Source of the DNA: Stenotrophomonas rhizophila
GTDB lineage: Bacteria; Pseudomonadota; Gammaproteobacteria; Xanthomonadales; Xanthomonadaceae
NCBI RefSeq assembly: GCF_001704155.1
Contig: NZ_CP016294.1
Location: 4,089,501-4,153,500 of the forward strand
Reading direction: 5' to 3'
DNA: 64,000 bases
The notes under the pieces are model-generated. The model was not told the origin of the DNA, ran no database searches, and saw only the letters and a list, made by a program, of their open reading frames with translations. Shown here one piece after another: positions 13,589 through 23,556 of the stretch. The translations under genes and the position numbers were made by a program. Positions within the stretch are counted from its first letter, which is position 1. Every line of letters begins with the position of its first letter.

Positions 13589-13695
13589 GACAGGACCCAG
13601 CGGTTCAGGAATCCCGAGTCTAGTGCGTCAGCTGGCTTGGCAGGGTCATGCCGGCCCGCTACTCTGCGGCGTCCCCCGCAACGCAGCATCCCAGC

Positions 13696-14331
13696 ATGAG
13701 CTCGACCGAAAAGCCCATCAGCCCCCTGTCGTCCCTGATCTTCGCCTCGCGCTGGCTGCAGCTGCCGCTGTACCTGGGCCTGATCCTGGCGCAGTGCGTC
13801 TACGTGTTCCTGTTCGGCAAGGAGCTGTGGCACCTGGTCCACAAGGCCAACACCATGGGCGAGCAGGAAATCATGCTGCTGGTGCTGGGCCTGATCGACG
13901 TGGTGATGATCTCCAACCTGCTGGTGATGGTGATCGTGGGCGGCTACGAGACCTTCGTTTCGCGCCTGCGCCTGGAAAACCACCCTGACCAGCCGGAGTG
14001 GCTGAGCCACGTCAATGCCAGCGTGCTGAAGGTGAAGCTGGCGCTGTCGATCATCGGCATCTCCTCGATCCACCTGCTCAAGACCTTCATCGGCGCCGGC
14101 AACCTGGACGGCCTGCCGGCGTGCAACAGCCCGGAGTACGTCACCGCGGTGCTGGATGCCGTGGCCAAGTACGGCCCGGCCGTGGAAGCCTCGTTCAAGT
14201 GCTCCACCATGACCGGCAGCGGGGTGATGTGGCAGACCATCATCCACGCCGCATTCATCCTGTCGGCGATCGGCATTGCCTACACCGACAAGCTGATGGC
14301 CCACACCCCGAGCAAGTCGCTGGCGCACTAA
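13696..14331 (+). CDS. UPF0114 (YqhA-like) inner-membrane protein
   Basis: A 211-residue protein with four membrane segments, at about residues 12-35, 60-85, 120-135 and 180-200. The pattern [15 protein letters not shown] at the start and [16 protein letters not shown] in the second helix region is typical of UPF0114/YqhA. The start MSSTEKPIS at 13696 is preferred over an upstream ATG in the same frame. Function of the family is not established. It is followed by a 157-nt gap before the TonB-type gene. Confidence 0.85.
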   Translation: MSSTEKPISPLSSLIFASRWLQLPLYLGLILAQCVYVFLFGKELWHLVHKANTMGEQEIMLLVLGLIDVVMISNLLVMVIVGGYETFVSRLRLENHPDQPEWLSHVNASVLKVKLALSIIGISSIHLLKTFIGAGNLDGLPACNSPEYVTAVLDAVAKYGPAVEASFKCSTMTGSGVMWQTIIHAAFILSAIGIAYTDKLMAHTPSKSLAH

Positions 14332-14488
14332 GCGCCCGCCCTGCCCGCCCCGGCCCTGCAAAGCAGGGCGCGGGGATGCTAGATTGGGCACCTGCTGCAC
14401 CGCGCCGGACGCTGGGAAACGTACCGGGGCTTCGGTCGGCCTGACCGCATCAGGCCTTACGTATCGTCGTTCTTCAAAGGGGAGTTGG

Positions 14489-15505
14489 ATGTCGCACGTC
14501 AACACGAACGCCAAGGCGCGCCTGCTGGTGCCGCTGACCCTGGTGGTGGCTCTGGCCGCCTGCTCGGGCAAGGACGAAACGGCTCCGGCCGCGCCGACCG
14601 CACCGGCTGCCACGGCCGCCGCACCTGCCGCCGCGCCGCCGGCACCGGCGGTTTCGGCCAAGGTCCAGTCAATGGGGACCGAGGAACTGCGTGACCTGGC
14701 CAGCAAGGCCCTGCGCGAAAACCGCATGTACGGCCCGGCCGGCGACAACGCCATGGAGTACTACCTGGCGCTGCGCGAGAAGACCCCGGACGATGCCTCG
14801 ATCAAGAGCGCGTTGTCGGACCTGCTGCCGTACACGCTGATTGCCGCCGAGCAGAGCCTGACCCGCGAGGACTTCACCGAAGGCCAGCGCCTGGTGGCGC
14901 TGATCGAGAAGGTGGACCCGACCGCACCGGCGCTGCCGCGCCTGAAGTCGGGCATCACCAACGGCATGCAGACCGCCCTCAAGCGCACCCAGGAAGAGAC
15001 CGACAAGGTCAAGAAGGACGCTGAGAACAAGGTCAAGCTGCTGGCCGACCAGCAGCGCCAGCAGCAGGCCACGGAAGCGGAAGCGGCCAAGCAGATCGCT
15101 GCGCAGCAGGACGCCGCCCGCCGCGAAAGCGAGCGCCAGGACACCGAGCGCCAGGCTGCGGCCCGCCGCGAAGCCGAACAGCGCCAGCAGGCTGCCGCTG
15201 CCGCCCAGGCCGCTGCTGCCCGCCAGCCCACCGCCGCACCGGCCGCTGCCGCCGCCCTGCGTCCGATCAGCACCCCGGCGCCGCGCTACCCGACCGACGC
15301 ACTGCGCGCCGGTACCTCGGGCGAAGTGCTGGTGGAAATCACCGTGGGCACCGACGGTTCGGTCACCAGCTCGCGCGTGCTGCGCGCCACCCCGGCCCGC
15401 ATCTTCGACCGCGAAGCGCTCAACGCGGTCAAGCGCTGGAAGTTCGAACCGGTCAGCGCCCCGGTCACCACCCGCCGCACGCTGTCGTTCGCGCCGGGCG
15501 GTTGA
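14489..15505 (+). CDS. lipoprotein with coiled coil and TonB C-terminal domain
   Basis: A 338-residue predicted lipoprotein (signal ending ALAAC, Cys at about residue 23). An Ala/Pro-rich linker follows, then a helical domain. A long Gln/Glu/Ala/Arg-rich coiled coil spans about residues 160-245. The last 80 residues form a TonB-type domain, with PAPRYPTDALRAGTSGEVLV and AVKRWKFEPV. TonB C-terminal domains usually contact outer-membrane receptors, but a lipid anchor and no ExbB/ExbD neighbours suggest an envelope-binding role rather than energy transfer. The start ATG has AAAGGGGAG at good spacing. A strong terminator follows. Confidence 0.82.
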   Translation: MSHVNTNAKARLLVPLTLVVALAACSGKDETAPAAPTAPAATAAAPAAAPPAPAVSAKVQSMGTEELRDLASKALRENRMYGPAGDNAMEYYLALREKTPDDASIKSALSDLLPYTLIAAEQSLTREDFTEGQRLVALIEKVDPTAPALPRLKSGITNGMQTALKRTQEETDKVKKDAENKVKLLADQQRQQQATEAEAAKQIAAQQDAARRESERQDTERQAAARREAEQRQQAAAAAQAAAARQPTAAPAAAAALRPISTPAPRYPTDALRAGTSGEVLVEITVGTDGSVTSSRVLRATPARIFDREALNAVKRWKFEPVSAPVTTRRTLSFAPGG

Positions 15506-15530
15506 TCCACTGCTGATGGATACAACAAAA

Positions 15531-15559
15531 AACCCCGGAGCGATCCGGGGTTTTTTTTT
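15531..15559. terminator. bidirectional intrinsic terminator
   Basis: AACCCCGGA (15531-15539), loop GCGA, TCCGGGGTT (15544-15552) and a run of T to 15559; the A-run before the stem gives a U-tract on the other strand too. It ends the TonB-type gene (+) and the ABC permease operon (-), which converge here. Confidence 0.93.
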
Positions 15560-15563
15560 GGCC

Positions 15564-16744
15564 TCAACCGGAGATCGCGAGGCGCTCCTGGTGGTAACGG
15601 CGTACGGCCGCGAACCACAGCAGTGCCGCCAGGCCGAAGCCTGCCACCAGGTACACCGCCCACATCTGCGGGCTGATCGGTTCGTGGCGGATGATCTTCA
15701 GCAGCATCTGGTTCTGCGCCAGGAACGGCACCGCCAGCTGCCACAGCTCGGACTTCACCGGGTACACCATCAACGCGTAACCGGGCAGCATCGGCAGCAG
15801 CATCAGCCAGGTCATGTGGCTCTGCGCCTCCTTCATGCTCTTGGCCGCTGCCGAGAGGAAGGTCAGCAGCGAGGTGCCGATGAACAGGATCGGCATCATC
15901 ACGAACAGCATCTGCAGCATCGACAGCAGGCCCATGTTGAGCTGCCGCGCCGCCGCACCGGTGGACAGCTGCGCGCTGAGCTTGAACGCCGCCAGCGTGA
16001 GCAGCAGCGACACCACGCCCACCACGCAGGCGGCGGCGATCTTGCCGCTGACGATGGCGCTGCGCCGGGCCGGGGTGGCCAGCAACGGTTCCAGCGACTG
16101 CCGCTCACGCTCGCCCGCAGTCGTGTCCATCACCAGGTAGGCACCGCCCAGGAACGAGGTGATGGTGAGCAGGATCGGCAACAGCAGCGACAGCATCACA
16201 CCGCGCTTGGCCTCGGCCGTGGCCAGGTCCTGGGTGGCCACGTCCAGCGGGCGTGCCACCTGCGCGTCGATACCGCGCGCCAGCAACCGCAGCGCGCCCA
16301 CCTGCTGGCTGTAACCGGTGAGGGCCGCCTTCAGGCGTGCGGTGGGAATATCGGCATCGCGGCGGGTGCTGTCCTGCACGATCTCCACCAGTGCCGGGCG
16401 ACCCTCGGCCCAGTCCTTGCCGAACTCCGGACTGATGCGAAGGGCGATGTCGATCTTCTGGTCACGGATCTCCGCGGTCAGGTCCTTCGGCGGGTCCACC
16501 GCGTTGAGTCCCTGCGAGGCCAGGAAGCGCACCAGGTTGGGGGCGTGCTCGCGGCCGATGGTGGGAATGTCCAGCGGGGTGTCGATCTGGGTCTTGAACC
16601 GGGTCTCGGCCAGCTTGCCCATGCCCAGGATCAGCACCGGGTACAGCAACGGCCCGAGCAGCAGGGTGAGCGCCAGGGTACGGCGGTCACGCGAGAGGTC
16701 GCGCAGTTCCTTGCGCATGACGGTCAACAACGTGGCAAACGCGC

Positions 16745-16748
<4 letters not shown>
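15564..16748 (-). CDS. ABC-2 permease, NatB-like
   Basis: A 394-residue ABC-2 family permease. One membrane helix lies near residues 23-45, followed by a large extracytoplasmic domain to about residue 170. Five C-terminal helices then contain the conserved GGAYLVMDTTAGERERQSLE loop near residue 205. The layout matches NatB of the NatAB Na+ exporter family; a substrate cannot be read from sequence. It overlaps the ATPase gene upstream by 4 nt (ATGA) and shares the terminator at 15531. Confidence 0.85.
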
Positions 16749-17487
<739 letters not shown>

Positions 17488-17500
<13 letters not shown>

Positions 17501-18999
17501 CCGTTGAACGAGGTGAAGGCCGGCACCGCGGTGAGGGTATCCAGGCAGGAGGCGTCGAGTGCCTTGGCGTCGGCCTTGTCCATGAACTGCGCGAGCAGGC
17601 GCGGCATGCAGCCGGCGCCAAGGGTGCCATGGCCCTGGCCCTTGGCCACGATGTGGCGGCCGTTGGGCAGGTGCTTGAGCACCTGTTCTGCGTAACGCGG
17701 CGGGGTGACCGGGTCAAATTCGCCCGACAGCAGCAGCGCCGGCACGTCGGTGCTCAACGGCGCGGTGAAGTTCTTCGGGCGCGTGCCCACGTTCCACACC
17801 GGGCAGGCGGCGAAGAACATGCGCGCCACTTCCGGGCCAAGCAGGCGGTCGCCCGCCGGGGCTTCCTGGTAGCGGTCGGCGTCTTCGGCGCAGATCACCG
17901 ACCACTGCATGCCCTGGTTCATCTGCCCGGCCATGTTGCGGGTAGCCAGGCTGTTGAGCGACATCAGCGGCGCGTAACGGCCCTGCGCGGCTTCGTCCAG
18001 CACCACCGGCAGCAGCGAGGACAGTTCCGGCATGTACGAGAACATGAAAGCCAGGCTGGTCACGGTGTTGGCGCTGATCGGGTCGCGGCGTACCGCGGCG
18101 GTGCCCGGGTCACGGTACTCCACCTCCACCGGGGCCTTGGCCAGGGTGGTCATGACGTTGCGCAGCTGGGTGCGGGTTTCGACCGGGAAGCGCTTGGCGC
18201 AGGCCGGGTCCTTGCGGCACTGGGCGGATTGCAGCTCGATCGCCGATTCGAAGGTGTTGGCGAAATCGCCGCCCACCGCCAGGTCGTTCGGCGCCACCCC
18301 GTCGATCACCACCGCACGGGTGTGCTGCGGGAAGCGCGCGGCGTACTGCTGGGCCACGCGGGTACCGTAGGAACCGCCGACCAGGTTGATCTTGTCCACG
18401 CCCAGCGCAGCACGCACCGCGTCCAGGTCACCAATGGCCTGGGTGGTGGTGTAGAAGCGGGTGTCGGCACGGTCGGCCACCGCGGCAGCGCAGCGGGTGG
18501 CGAACTCGGCGATCACTTCGGGCGTGGCCGCCGCGTTCTCGTCGAACGAAAGCTCCTTGCCGTCGGCATCCACGCAGCTGAGCGGGTTGGATTTGCCGGT
18601 GCCGCGCTGGTCCACCAGGATGATGTCGCGCTTCTTGCGCACGTCGCGCAGCGACTGGTTGATGATGGCCGCCACCTGCGTGGCCGACTGACCCGGCCCG
18701 CCAGCCAGGAAGAACACCGGGTCCTGCTTGCCCTCGCCTTCGTTGGCGGTATCCAGCAGGGCGATGTTGAGCCCGATCCTGCGGCCAGTGGGCGCATCGG
18801 GGTTCTCGGGCACCTGCAGCGTGGCGCACTCGGCTTCCACGTTGTTGCTGGCCTGGGCGCTGGTAAGGGTGCAGGGCTTGAACGTCAGTGTTCCGTACTG
18901 GCGCTCGGCCGCTTCCGGGGGTGCCTCCGGGGTGGCCTGGCAGGCCGCCAGCAGCAGCAACGCCGCACTGGTGGCCAGGGGACGGCAGGAAAGTCGCAT
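17488..18999 (-). CDS. lipoprotein alpha/beta hydrolase (TAP/proline-iminopeptidase-like)
   Basis: A 503-residue enzyme with a lipoprotein signal (ALLLLAAC, Cys at about residue 19). The alpha/beta-hydrolase core has the oxyanion segment FFLAGGPGQSA (about 97-107), VDQRGTGKS (about 131-139) and the nucleophile elbow VGGSYGTRVAQQYA (about 205-218). A TAP-like C-terminal domain carries GEFDPVTPP and GQGHGTLGAGC (catalytic Asp and His). This is the tripeptidyl-aminopeptidase/SlpD-like group of exported peptidases. First gene of an operon with NatA/NatB-like exporter genes. Confidence 0.88.
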
Positions 19000-19078
19000 T
19001 TCGATCGCATCCTGGATTGAAGGGTCTCAGCATGCCATGACGGATGGGCGGGCTGGATGTGACCGAAGGGGGGATGGG

Positions 19079-19783
19079 TTAGCCGGGCCGCGATGGAAGC
19101 GCCGATGGCGTCAGGAAGCGGCGCAGGTCCTGAAGGGCTGCATGGTGGAGCTGGGACACCCGGCCCTTGCTGACGCCCAGCTGCTCGGCCAGTGTCTTGA
19201 ACGCCAGATGCTCGAAGTAGTGCGCATGGATGAGCAGGCGCGAGCGCTCCGGCAGGCGCTGCAGCGCCAGACGCAGCCGGGAATTCATCAGGCTGCGCTC
19301 GGTGTATTCCTGCGCCGTGCACAGCTGTGCGTCGACCTCTGCTGCTTCGCTGTCGAGCAGAAAGGCCAGGCCCAGCCCGACGATGTCGTTGACCAGCTGA
19401 TCAAGCGGGCTGGCGTCCTCCACCGGTTGGCCCCTTCGCACCGACTGCAGCCGCTCACGTGCTGGGCCCGCGTCGTGTTCGCCCCGGCCGGCACTGAACT
19501 GCCGCACCTCATTGAAGATCGCCCCACGCACCCGCGCGATCGCGTACCCAGGAAAGGGGATCCCACGTGCCGGATCGAACCGCGACATGGCTTCCAGCAA
19601 TCCCAGCGATGCACTCTGGCGAAGGTCTTCGCGCGGGATGCGCAGGCCCGCCACACGGCGATGGATCCGGTCGGCCAGCGTCTCTGCCCACGGCCTGTAC
19701 CGGGCCGCCAGCTGCTCGCTGGCCCCGGATCCGCCCGTCTGCAGCGCGCGCCACAGATCCATTTCGCCGGCATTGGTGTCCAC
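19079..19783 (-). CDS. FliA-type (sigma-28 family) RNA polymerase sigma factor
   Basis: A 234-residue sigma factor of the FliA/WhiG group. Region 2 is recognisable in PREDLRQSASLGLLEAMSRF and FPGYAIARVRGAIFNEVR (about residues 50-93). Region 4 with its helix-turn-helix is LPERSRLLIHAHYFEHLAFK followed by TLAEQLGVSKGRVSQLHHAAL (about 178-215). In flagellar systems this sigma drives late genes such as flagellin, which are absent here, so its target is unclear. No flgM anti-sigma gene is nearby. The GTG start at 19783 is 5 nt after the fliP stop; an ATG lies 7 codons later. It is the last gene of the export operon, 79 nt from the unrelated hydrolase operon. Confidence 0.85.
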   Translation of the reverse strand: MDTNAGEMDLWRALQTGGSGASEQLAARYRPWAETLADRIHRRVAGLRIPREDLRQSASLGLLEAMSRFDPARGIPFPGYAIARVRGAIFNEVRQFSAGRGEHDAGPARERLQSVRRGQPVEDASPLDQLVNDIVGLGLAFLLDSEAAEVDAQLCTAQEYTERSLMNSRLRLALQRLPERSRLLIHAHYFEHLAFKTLAEQLGVSKGRVSQLHHAALQDLRRFLTPSALPSRPG

Positions 19784-19788
19784 TCCTG

Positions 19789-20550
19789 TCAGTTCCAGAA
19801 GCTCCCCAGCAACGCCTTGGCCGTCAGCACCCAGCCGTCAATGAGGATGAACAACAGGATCTTCAACGGCAGGCTGATGGTTGTGGGGGGCAACATGATC
19901 ATGCCCAGCGCCATGAGGATCGCGCTGACCACCAGATCGATCAGCAGAAATGGCAGGAAGATGACGAAACCAATCTGGAACGCCGTTTTCAGTTCGCTCA
20001 GCAGGAAGGCCGGCACCAGGTGCGAGAACGCCACATCCTTGGCCGTCTTGGGCATCGGTGCCTTTGCCATCTCGAGCACCACTTTCAGGTCGCTCTCGCG
20101 GGTCTGCGAAATCATGAACTGGCGCAACGGATCCTTGCCCCGCTCGATGGCCTCGCTGGCGGTGATCTGCTGGCTCAGATAAGGCGTCAGCGCGTCCTGG
20201 TCGATCTTGCCCGCCACCGGTGCCATGGTGAACCAGGTCAGGCACAGCGCCAGCGTGATGATCACGCTGTTGGGCGGCGTCTGCGGCAGGCCCAGCGCGT
20301 GGCGCAACAGCGACAGTACGATCACGATGCGCGTGAACGAGGTCATCGCGATCATCATCACCGGCACCAGCGACAACAGGCTCAACAACACGAAGTTGCG
20401 CAGGACAGGTGAGAAATCCTGCCGCGCCACTTCATCGGCCATGCTGTCGAGAGCGCTGGCCTGCGCCTGCAGTGCGAACCCCAGCACGCAGGCACCCGCG
20501 ATCAGCGCGATGCAGCGCGACAGGCGTGCGCGGGAGTTACGGCGTTGCAT
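19789..20550 (-). CDS. fliP: flagellar export gate protein FliP
   Basis: A 253-residue inner-membrane protein forming the pentameric core of the FliPQR export gate. After a cleavable signal (LIAGACVLGFALQAQA) come LLSLLSLVPVMMIAMTSFTR, which is the FliP family signature, and RHALGLPQTPPNSVIITLAL. The periplasmic segment and the two C-terminal helices follow (GFVIFLPFLLIDLVVSAILM and MLPPTTISLPLKILLFILID). The length is normal for FliP (about 245-255). The start MQRRNS at 20550 overlaps fliO by 14 nt. Unlike most clusters it is separated from fliQR, which lie 16 kb upstream at the other end of the operon. Confidence 0.95.
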   Translation of the reverse strand: MQRRNSRARLSRCIALIAGACVLGFALQAQASALDSMADEVARQDFSPVLRNFVLLSLLSLVPVMMIAMTSFTRIVIVLSLLRHALGLPQTPPNSVIITLALCLTWFTMAPVAGKIDQDALTPYLSQQITASEAIERGKDPLRQFMISQTRESDLKVVLEMAKAPMPKTAKDVAFSHLVPAFLLSELKTAFQIGFVIFLPFLLIDLVVSAILMALGMIMLPPTTISLPLKILLFILIDGWVLTAKALLGSFWN

Positions 20551-20884
20551 CGGATTTCTCCACACGGTGGAGCTGTACCTGCGCGCTCGACTCCACTACC
20601 AGGTACTCGCCCTCGCCACTCTGTATCCGGTGCACCGAGGTACGCGGGCTCAGCCGCAGCGTGCCGGTCAGGCGCAGGTCCTGGGCGGGCGCCGGGCGAG
20701 CAAGCACCGCGGCACCCAACCAGCGCTGCAGCCAGCCGCGGCGCCGGGCGGCGTAGAGCCCCACCAGCACCACGGCCAGCAGCAGCACGGTCATGCCCAG
20801 CGCCTGCGCCGCGTCGGCACCGCCGCTGCTGCCTTCCTCACGGAACGCGATGGGTGGCGCGGTGTGGGCCGTGGTTGCGGTCAC
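20537..20884 (-). CDS. fliO: FliO-like export gate assembly protein
   Basis: A 115-residue protein with one membrane helix at about 29-46 (LGMTVLLLAVVLVGLYAARR) and a cytoplasmic domain containing LRLTGTLRLSPRTSVHRIQS and YLVVESSAQVQL, the fold typical of FliO. FliO assists assembly of the FliP ring. GTG start overlapping the fliN stop (GTGA). Identity is weak in sequence but strong by position between fliN and fliP. Confidence 0.75.
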   Translation of the reverse strand: MTATTAHTAPPIAFREEGSSGGADAAQALGMTVLLLAVVLVGLYAARRRGWLQRWLGAAVLARPAPAQDLRLTGTLRLSPRTSVHRIQSGEGEYLVVESSAQVQLHRVEKSDATP

Positions 20885-21183
20885 AGCAGTTCCAGGATGC
20901 GCACGGCGTAGTGGTCGTCCACCGCCAGCAGCTCGGCGCTGGCCACCACGCGGCCATTGAGCAACAGCGACACCGGCGCTTCCAGACCCTGGTCGAGTTT
21001 CAACTGGTCCCCGCTCTTCATGGCCAGCAGCTGTTCAATGCTGAGCGTCAATGAGCCGATCTGTGCGGTCATGCGCACTTCAACATGGCCCACCAGCGCC
21101 AGTGCCGGGTGTGGGGTGCCGAGACCGGAGAGCTGTTCGGCAAGGCTGCTCGATGCTGCAGCGGTCGTGGATGTGGTTTCCAT
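20881..21183 (-). CDS. fliN: FliN-like C-ring protein (SPOA domain)
   Basis: A 100-residue protein; residues 25-100 form a SPOA domain (HVEVRMTAQIGSLTLSIEQL and GDQLKLDQGLEAPVSLLLNG). FliN forms the base of the cytoplasmic C ring and recruits the FliH/FliI complex. It is shorter than E. coli FliN (137), with only a 24-residue Ser/Thr/Ala-rich N-terminal extension. It lies between fliM and fliO with 13-nt and overlapping junctions. Confidence 0.85.
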   Translation of the reverse strand: METTSTTAAASSSLAEQLSGLGTPHPALALVGHVEVRMTAQIGSLTLSIEQLLAMKSGDQLKLDQGLEAPVSLLLNGRVVASAELLAVDDHYAVRILELL

Positions 21184-21196
21184 GGACGGGTACCTG

Positions 21197-21934
21197 TTAG
21201 TGGATTTTCTCGGCCTTGATGGCCTTGTGTTGATCGAGCGCGGTCAGCCGACCGGTGAAGACGGCAGGCCCCTCCGCGACGCCCAGGGTGACCGGCGCCG
21301 TCAACGCAATGCCGGTGCGAAGGATGTCGCCGGGCCGCAGCGAGCTCACCAACGACACATCCACTGTGCCCAGCTCGAGGGATGCGGTGATCGCTACGGT
21401 GGTCTGCGCCAGCGCCGAGGTGCGGCGGTGCAGCGGCTCCCCTTTGGATGGCGTCGGCGCGAGCCGGTCGCACAGTCGCGGGTCCAGCAGAAGGCAGAAG
21501 CCGATCTCACCCACGCGTACTTCCGTGCAGACCCAGCCGTAGCGGTCGGACATCACCTCAACCGGTGCTTCGGCCTGTTCGACTGGCGTCGCCGCGGCCC
21601 CCAGCAGCGCCGAAAGGAGAGCCGCCAGCGCATCCTCGCCTACGCCCAGCGCCGCGTTGAAATCGGCGGCCACGCGCGTGGGTGCGCCGGCCAGAGCGCC
21701 CCCAAGGCGTGCAATGGCGGCCCGATCCAGCCCGGCCACGACACTGGCGCCAGCGGCGGAGGTTGCCAGCTGATATGCCGCTGCCTGGAGCGACGCATGG
21801 GGTAGATCGTTCACCACCACCGCGCCAGGCGCCACTGCCCAGTTCCGCTGCCAGTCCTGCAGCAACGGCTCAAGTGCAGTGCGCACGGCGAGGCGGCGGG
21901 CCGGCCCCTGCCATCGAATGACATGCGCGTTCAT
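21197..21934 (-). CDS. fliM: shortened FliM/SctQ-like C-ring protein
   Basis: A 245-residue protein, clearly shorter than ordinary FliM (about 330). The C-terminal 75 residues are a SPOA domain (SALAQTTVAITASLELGTVD, VSSLRPGDILRTGIALTAPV). The N-terminal part has no EN-FliM motif (LSQxEID), which is the CheY-P binding peptide of chemotactic flagella, and the middle domain is poorly conserved. In size it is nearer to SctQ/YscQ of injectisomes. Its ATG overlaps the flgE stop (ATGA). I read it as a C-ring scaffold that docks export components but cannot respond to CheY; the fliM name rests on the SPOA domain and operon position. Confidence 0.72.
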   Translation of the reverse strand: MNAHVIRWQGPARRLAVRTALEPLLQDWQRNWAVAPGAVVVNDLPHASLQAAAYQLATSAAGASVVAGLDRAAIARLGGALAGAPTRVAADFNAALGVGEDALAALLSALLGAAATPVEQAEAPVEVMSDRYGWVCTEVRVGEIGFCLLLDPRLCDRLAPTPSKGEPLHRRTSALAQTTVAITASLELGTVDVSLVSSLRPGDILRTGIALTAPVTLGVAEGPAVFTGRLTALDQHKAIKAEKIH

Positions 21935-23112
21935 CAGCCGCCCCGCGTGCTGTTGTAGAGCTGTTCGATCATTTCATTGCTGACGGTCATGACCCTTGAA
22001 CTGGCCTGGTAGCCGCGTTGGATGATGATCATGTCGGCGAACTCGCGGGTGAGGTCGATATTGGACATCTCCAGGCTGGAACCGGCGATCTTGCCGTAGC
22101 GGCCCTTGCCGGCCGTGCCGATCTCGCGCTGCGAGTCATCCACGCCGGACACGATCCGGCCGCCGCTGAGCTTCAACGCGCTTTCGTTGGCGAACAGGGC
22201 AAGCGCTACCTGGCCGCCACTGCGCTTCTCGGTCGTCGAGTAGGTCAGCTGCAGCACGCCCTTCTCGTCGAACTTCATGGTGGTGATCGGAAGCACGCCG
22301 TGGCCGTCGTCCACCTTCGCGGTGAGGCCAGAGGGCGTGCCCGATTGCGACGTCATGCCATTGAACGAACCCGGCGTACCGAAATCGAAGGTGAGCGTCT
22401 GGTCGCCCGCGGCGCTGGGCAACACGATGTCCAACGTGCTGTAACCGGCCTGGGGAAGGCCCTGCACGCTGAAGCGCACCTCGCCGGTGCCGAGCGTGGC
22501 GCCGGTATCGTCCAGCACCAGAACATCGAACGCGCCGGGGATCTGCGCGACGCTGCGGCTGAACTGCATCTTCAGCACGCGCGCCGTGCCGGTGGCGTCG
22601 TAAACGGTGATGGAGTTCAGGTCCACGGGCGTGGCAGGTACCGTCGGCGAGGCGCTGCTCGGCACCAGGTTGCCGCTGACATGCACGCCGGTGGTAGCCA
22701 CCGCGCCTACCGTGCGCAGGCCCTCGATGGTGATCGGCGATAGTGTGCCGGTAGCGTCGGTTGCCATGACTTCGTAGCTGTTGACGCTGTCCACCAGCAC
22801 GCCATCATCGTTGAAACGGAACTGGCCTGCGCGCGTGTAGTGCAGCGCGCCGGCGCCGTCGCGCAGCACGAAGTAGCCGTCCCCATCGACTGCCAGATCG
22901 GTTGCGTTACCGGTCTGGCGCGTGTCACCGGCCACTGTGCGCAGGTCTTCTCCCACGATGCGCGTACCGAGATTGCCTTCGATGTTGGCGAAGAACGAAT
23001 CGCTGCCCCGGAAGCCCGGGGTGTTCATGTTCGACACGTTGTTGGAAACGGTGTTCAGGCTGCGCGAGAAGCTGAACAATCCGGAGAGGCTGGTGAACAA
23101 GGCCTGGAACAT
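21934..23112 (-). CDS. flgE: flagellar hook protein FlgE
   Basis: A 392-residue hook protein, near the usual 400. The N-terminal rod/hook signature is visible: FSFSRSLNTVSNNVSNMNTP at residues 13-32. It is followed by ATDLAVDGDGYFVLRDG (about 69-85), a variable D2 domain, and the C-terminal coiled segment SNIDLTREFADMIIIQRGYQ. FlgE polymerises outside the outer membrane beyond the rod. Its presence without flgK, flgL, fliD or fliC nearby means the visible structure would end at a hook-like tube. Confidence 0.93.
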   Translation of the reverse strand: MFQALFTSLSGLFSFSRSLNTVSNNVSNMNTPGFRGSDSFFANIEGNLGTRIVGEDLRTVAGDTRQTGNATDLAVDGDGYFVLRDGAGALHYTRAGQFRFNDDGVLVDSVNSYEVMATDATGTLSPITIEGLRTVGAVATTGVHVSGNLVPSSASPTVPATPVDLNSITVYDATGTARVLKMQFSRSVAQIPGAFDVLVLDDTGATLGTGEVRFSVQGLPQAGYSTLDIVLPSAAGDQTLTFDFGTPGSFNGMTSQSGTPSGLTAKVDDGHGVLPITTMKFDEKGVLQLTYSTTEKRSGGQVALALFANESALKLSGGRIVSGVDDSQREIGTAGKGRYGKIAGSSLEMSNIDLTREFADMIIIQRGYQASSRVMTVSNEMIEQLYNSTRGG

Positions 23113-23127
23113 GGCGTATCTCCTGGA

Positions 23128-23556
23128 TCAGGGCGAGCTGGCGGGCTGCACGAGCGACACCTGCGACAGCTTCACCCCCGTGCTGACCTGGCCTGCGCTG
23201 TCGCGCACGCTCAGTTCCGGGCCGCTGGTGCCGAACTGCACCGCGATCACGCGGCCAGAGGTGTTGCCACCTTCGCCTGCGATTTCGACCTGGCGGTCAA
23301 TCAGGCTCACCGCCTGGCTGGCAGCCGACATCGTGAGCTGGTCGGCCGTGTTCTGGCTCAGCTGGCGCGATTGCTCCAGCGCGGAGAACTGCGCCAGCTG
23401 CGCCAGGAACTCGCGGTTGTCCACCGGCTCCATGGGGTCCTGGAACTGCAACTGGGCCAGGAACAGCTTGATGAAATCGTCCTGGTTGATGGTGTTGTTG
23501 TTGGTCAGCTCGGTCTGCTGGGTGCCCAACGTGCTTCCGATTGCATCAACGGCCAT
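23128..23556 (-). CDS. flgD: short FlgD hook-cap protein
   Basis: A 142-residue protein. The N-terminal FlgD domain is clear: NNNTINQDDFIKLFLAQLQF, DPMEPVDNREFLAQLAQFSA and LEQSRQLSQN. The C-terminal part (about residues 85-142) is brief, so the FlgD Ig-like/tudor domains of full-length proteins (about 220 residues) are largely missing. FlgD caps and assembles the hook. The start at 23556 (MAVDAIG) is chosen because of the CAGGAAACC ribosome-binding site; it overlaps the end of the fliK-position gene. Confidence 0.86.
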   Translation of the reverse strand: MAVDAIGSTLGTQQTELTNNNTINQDDFIKLFLAQLQFQDPMEPVDNREFLAQLAQFSALEQSRQLSQNTADQLTMSAASQAVSLIDRQVEIAGEGGNTSGRVIAVQFGTSGPELSVRDSAGQVSTGVKLSQVSLVQPASSP

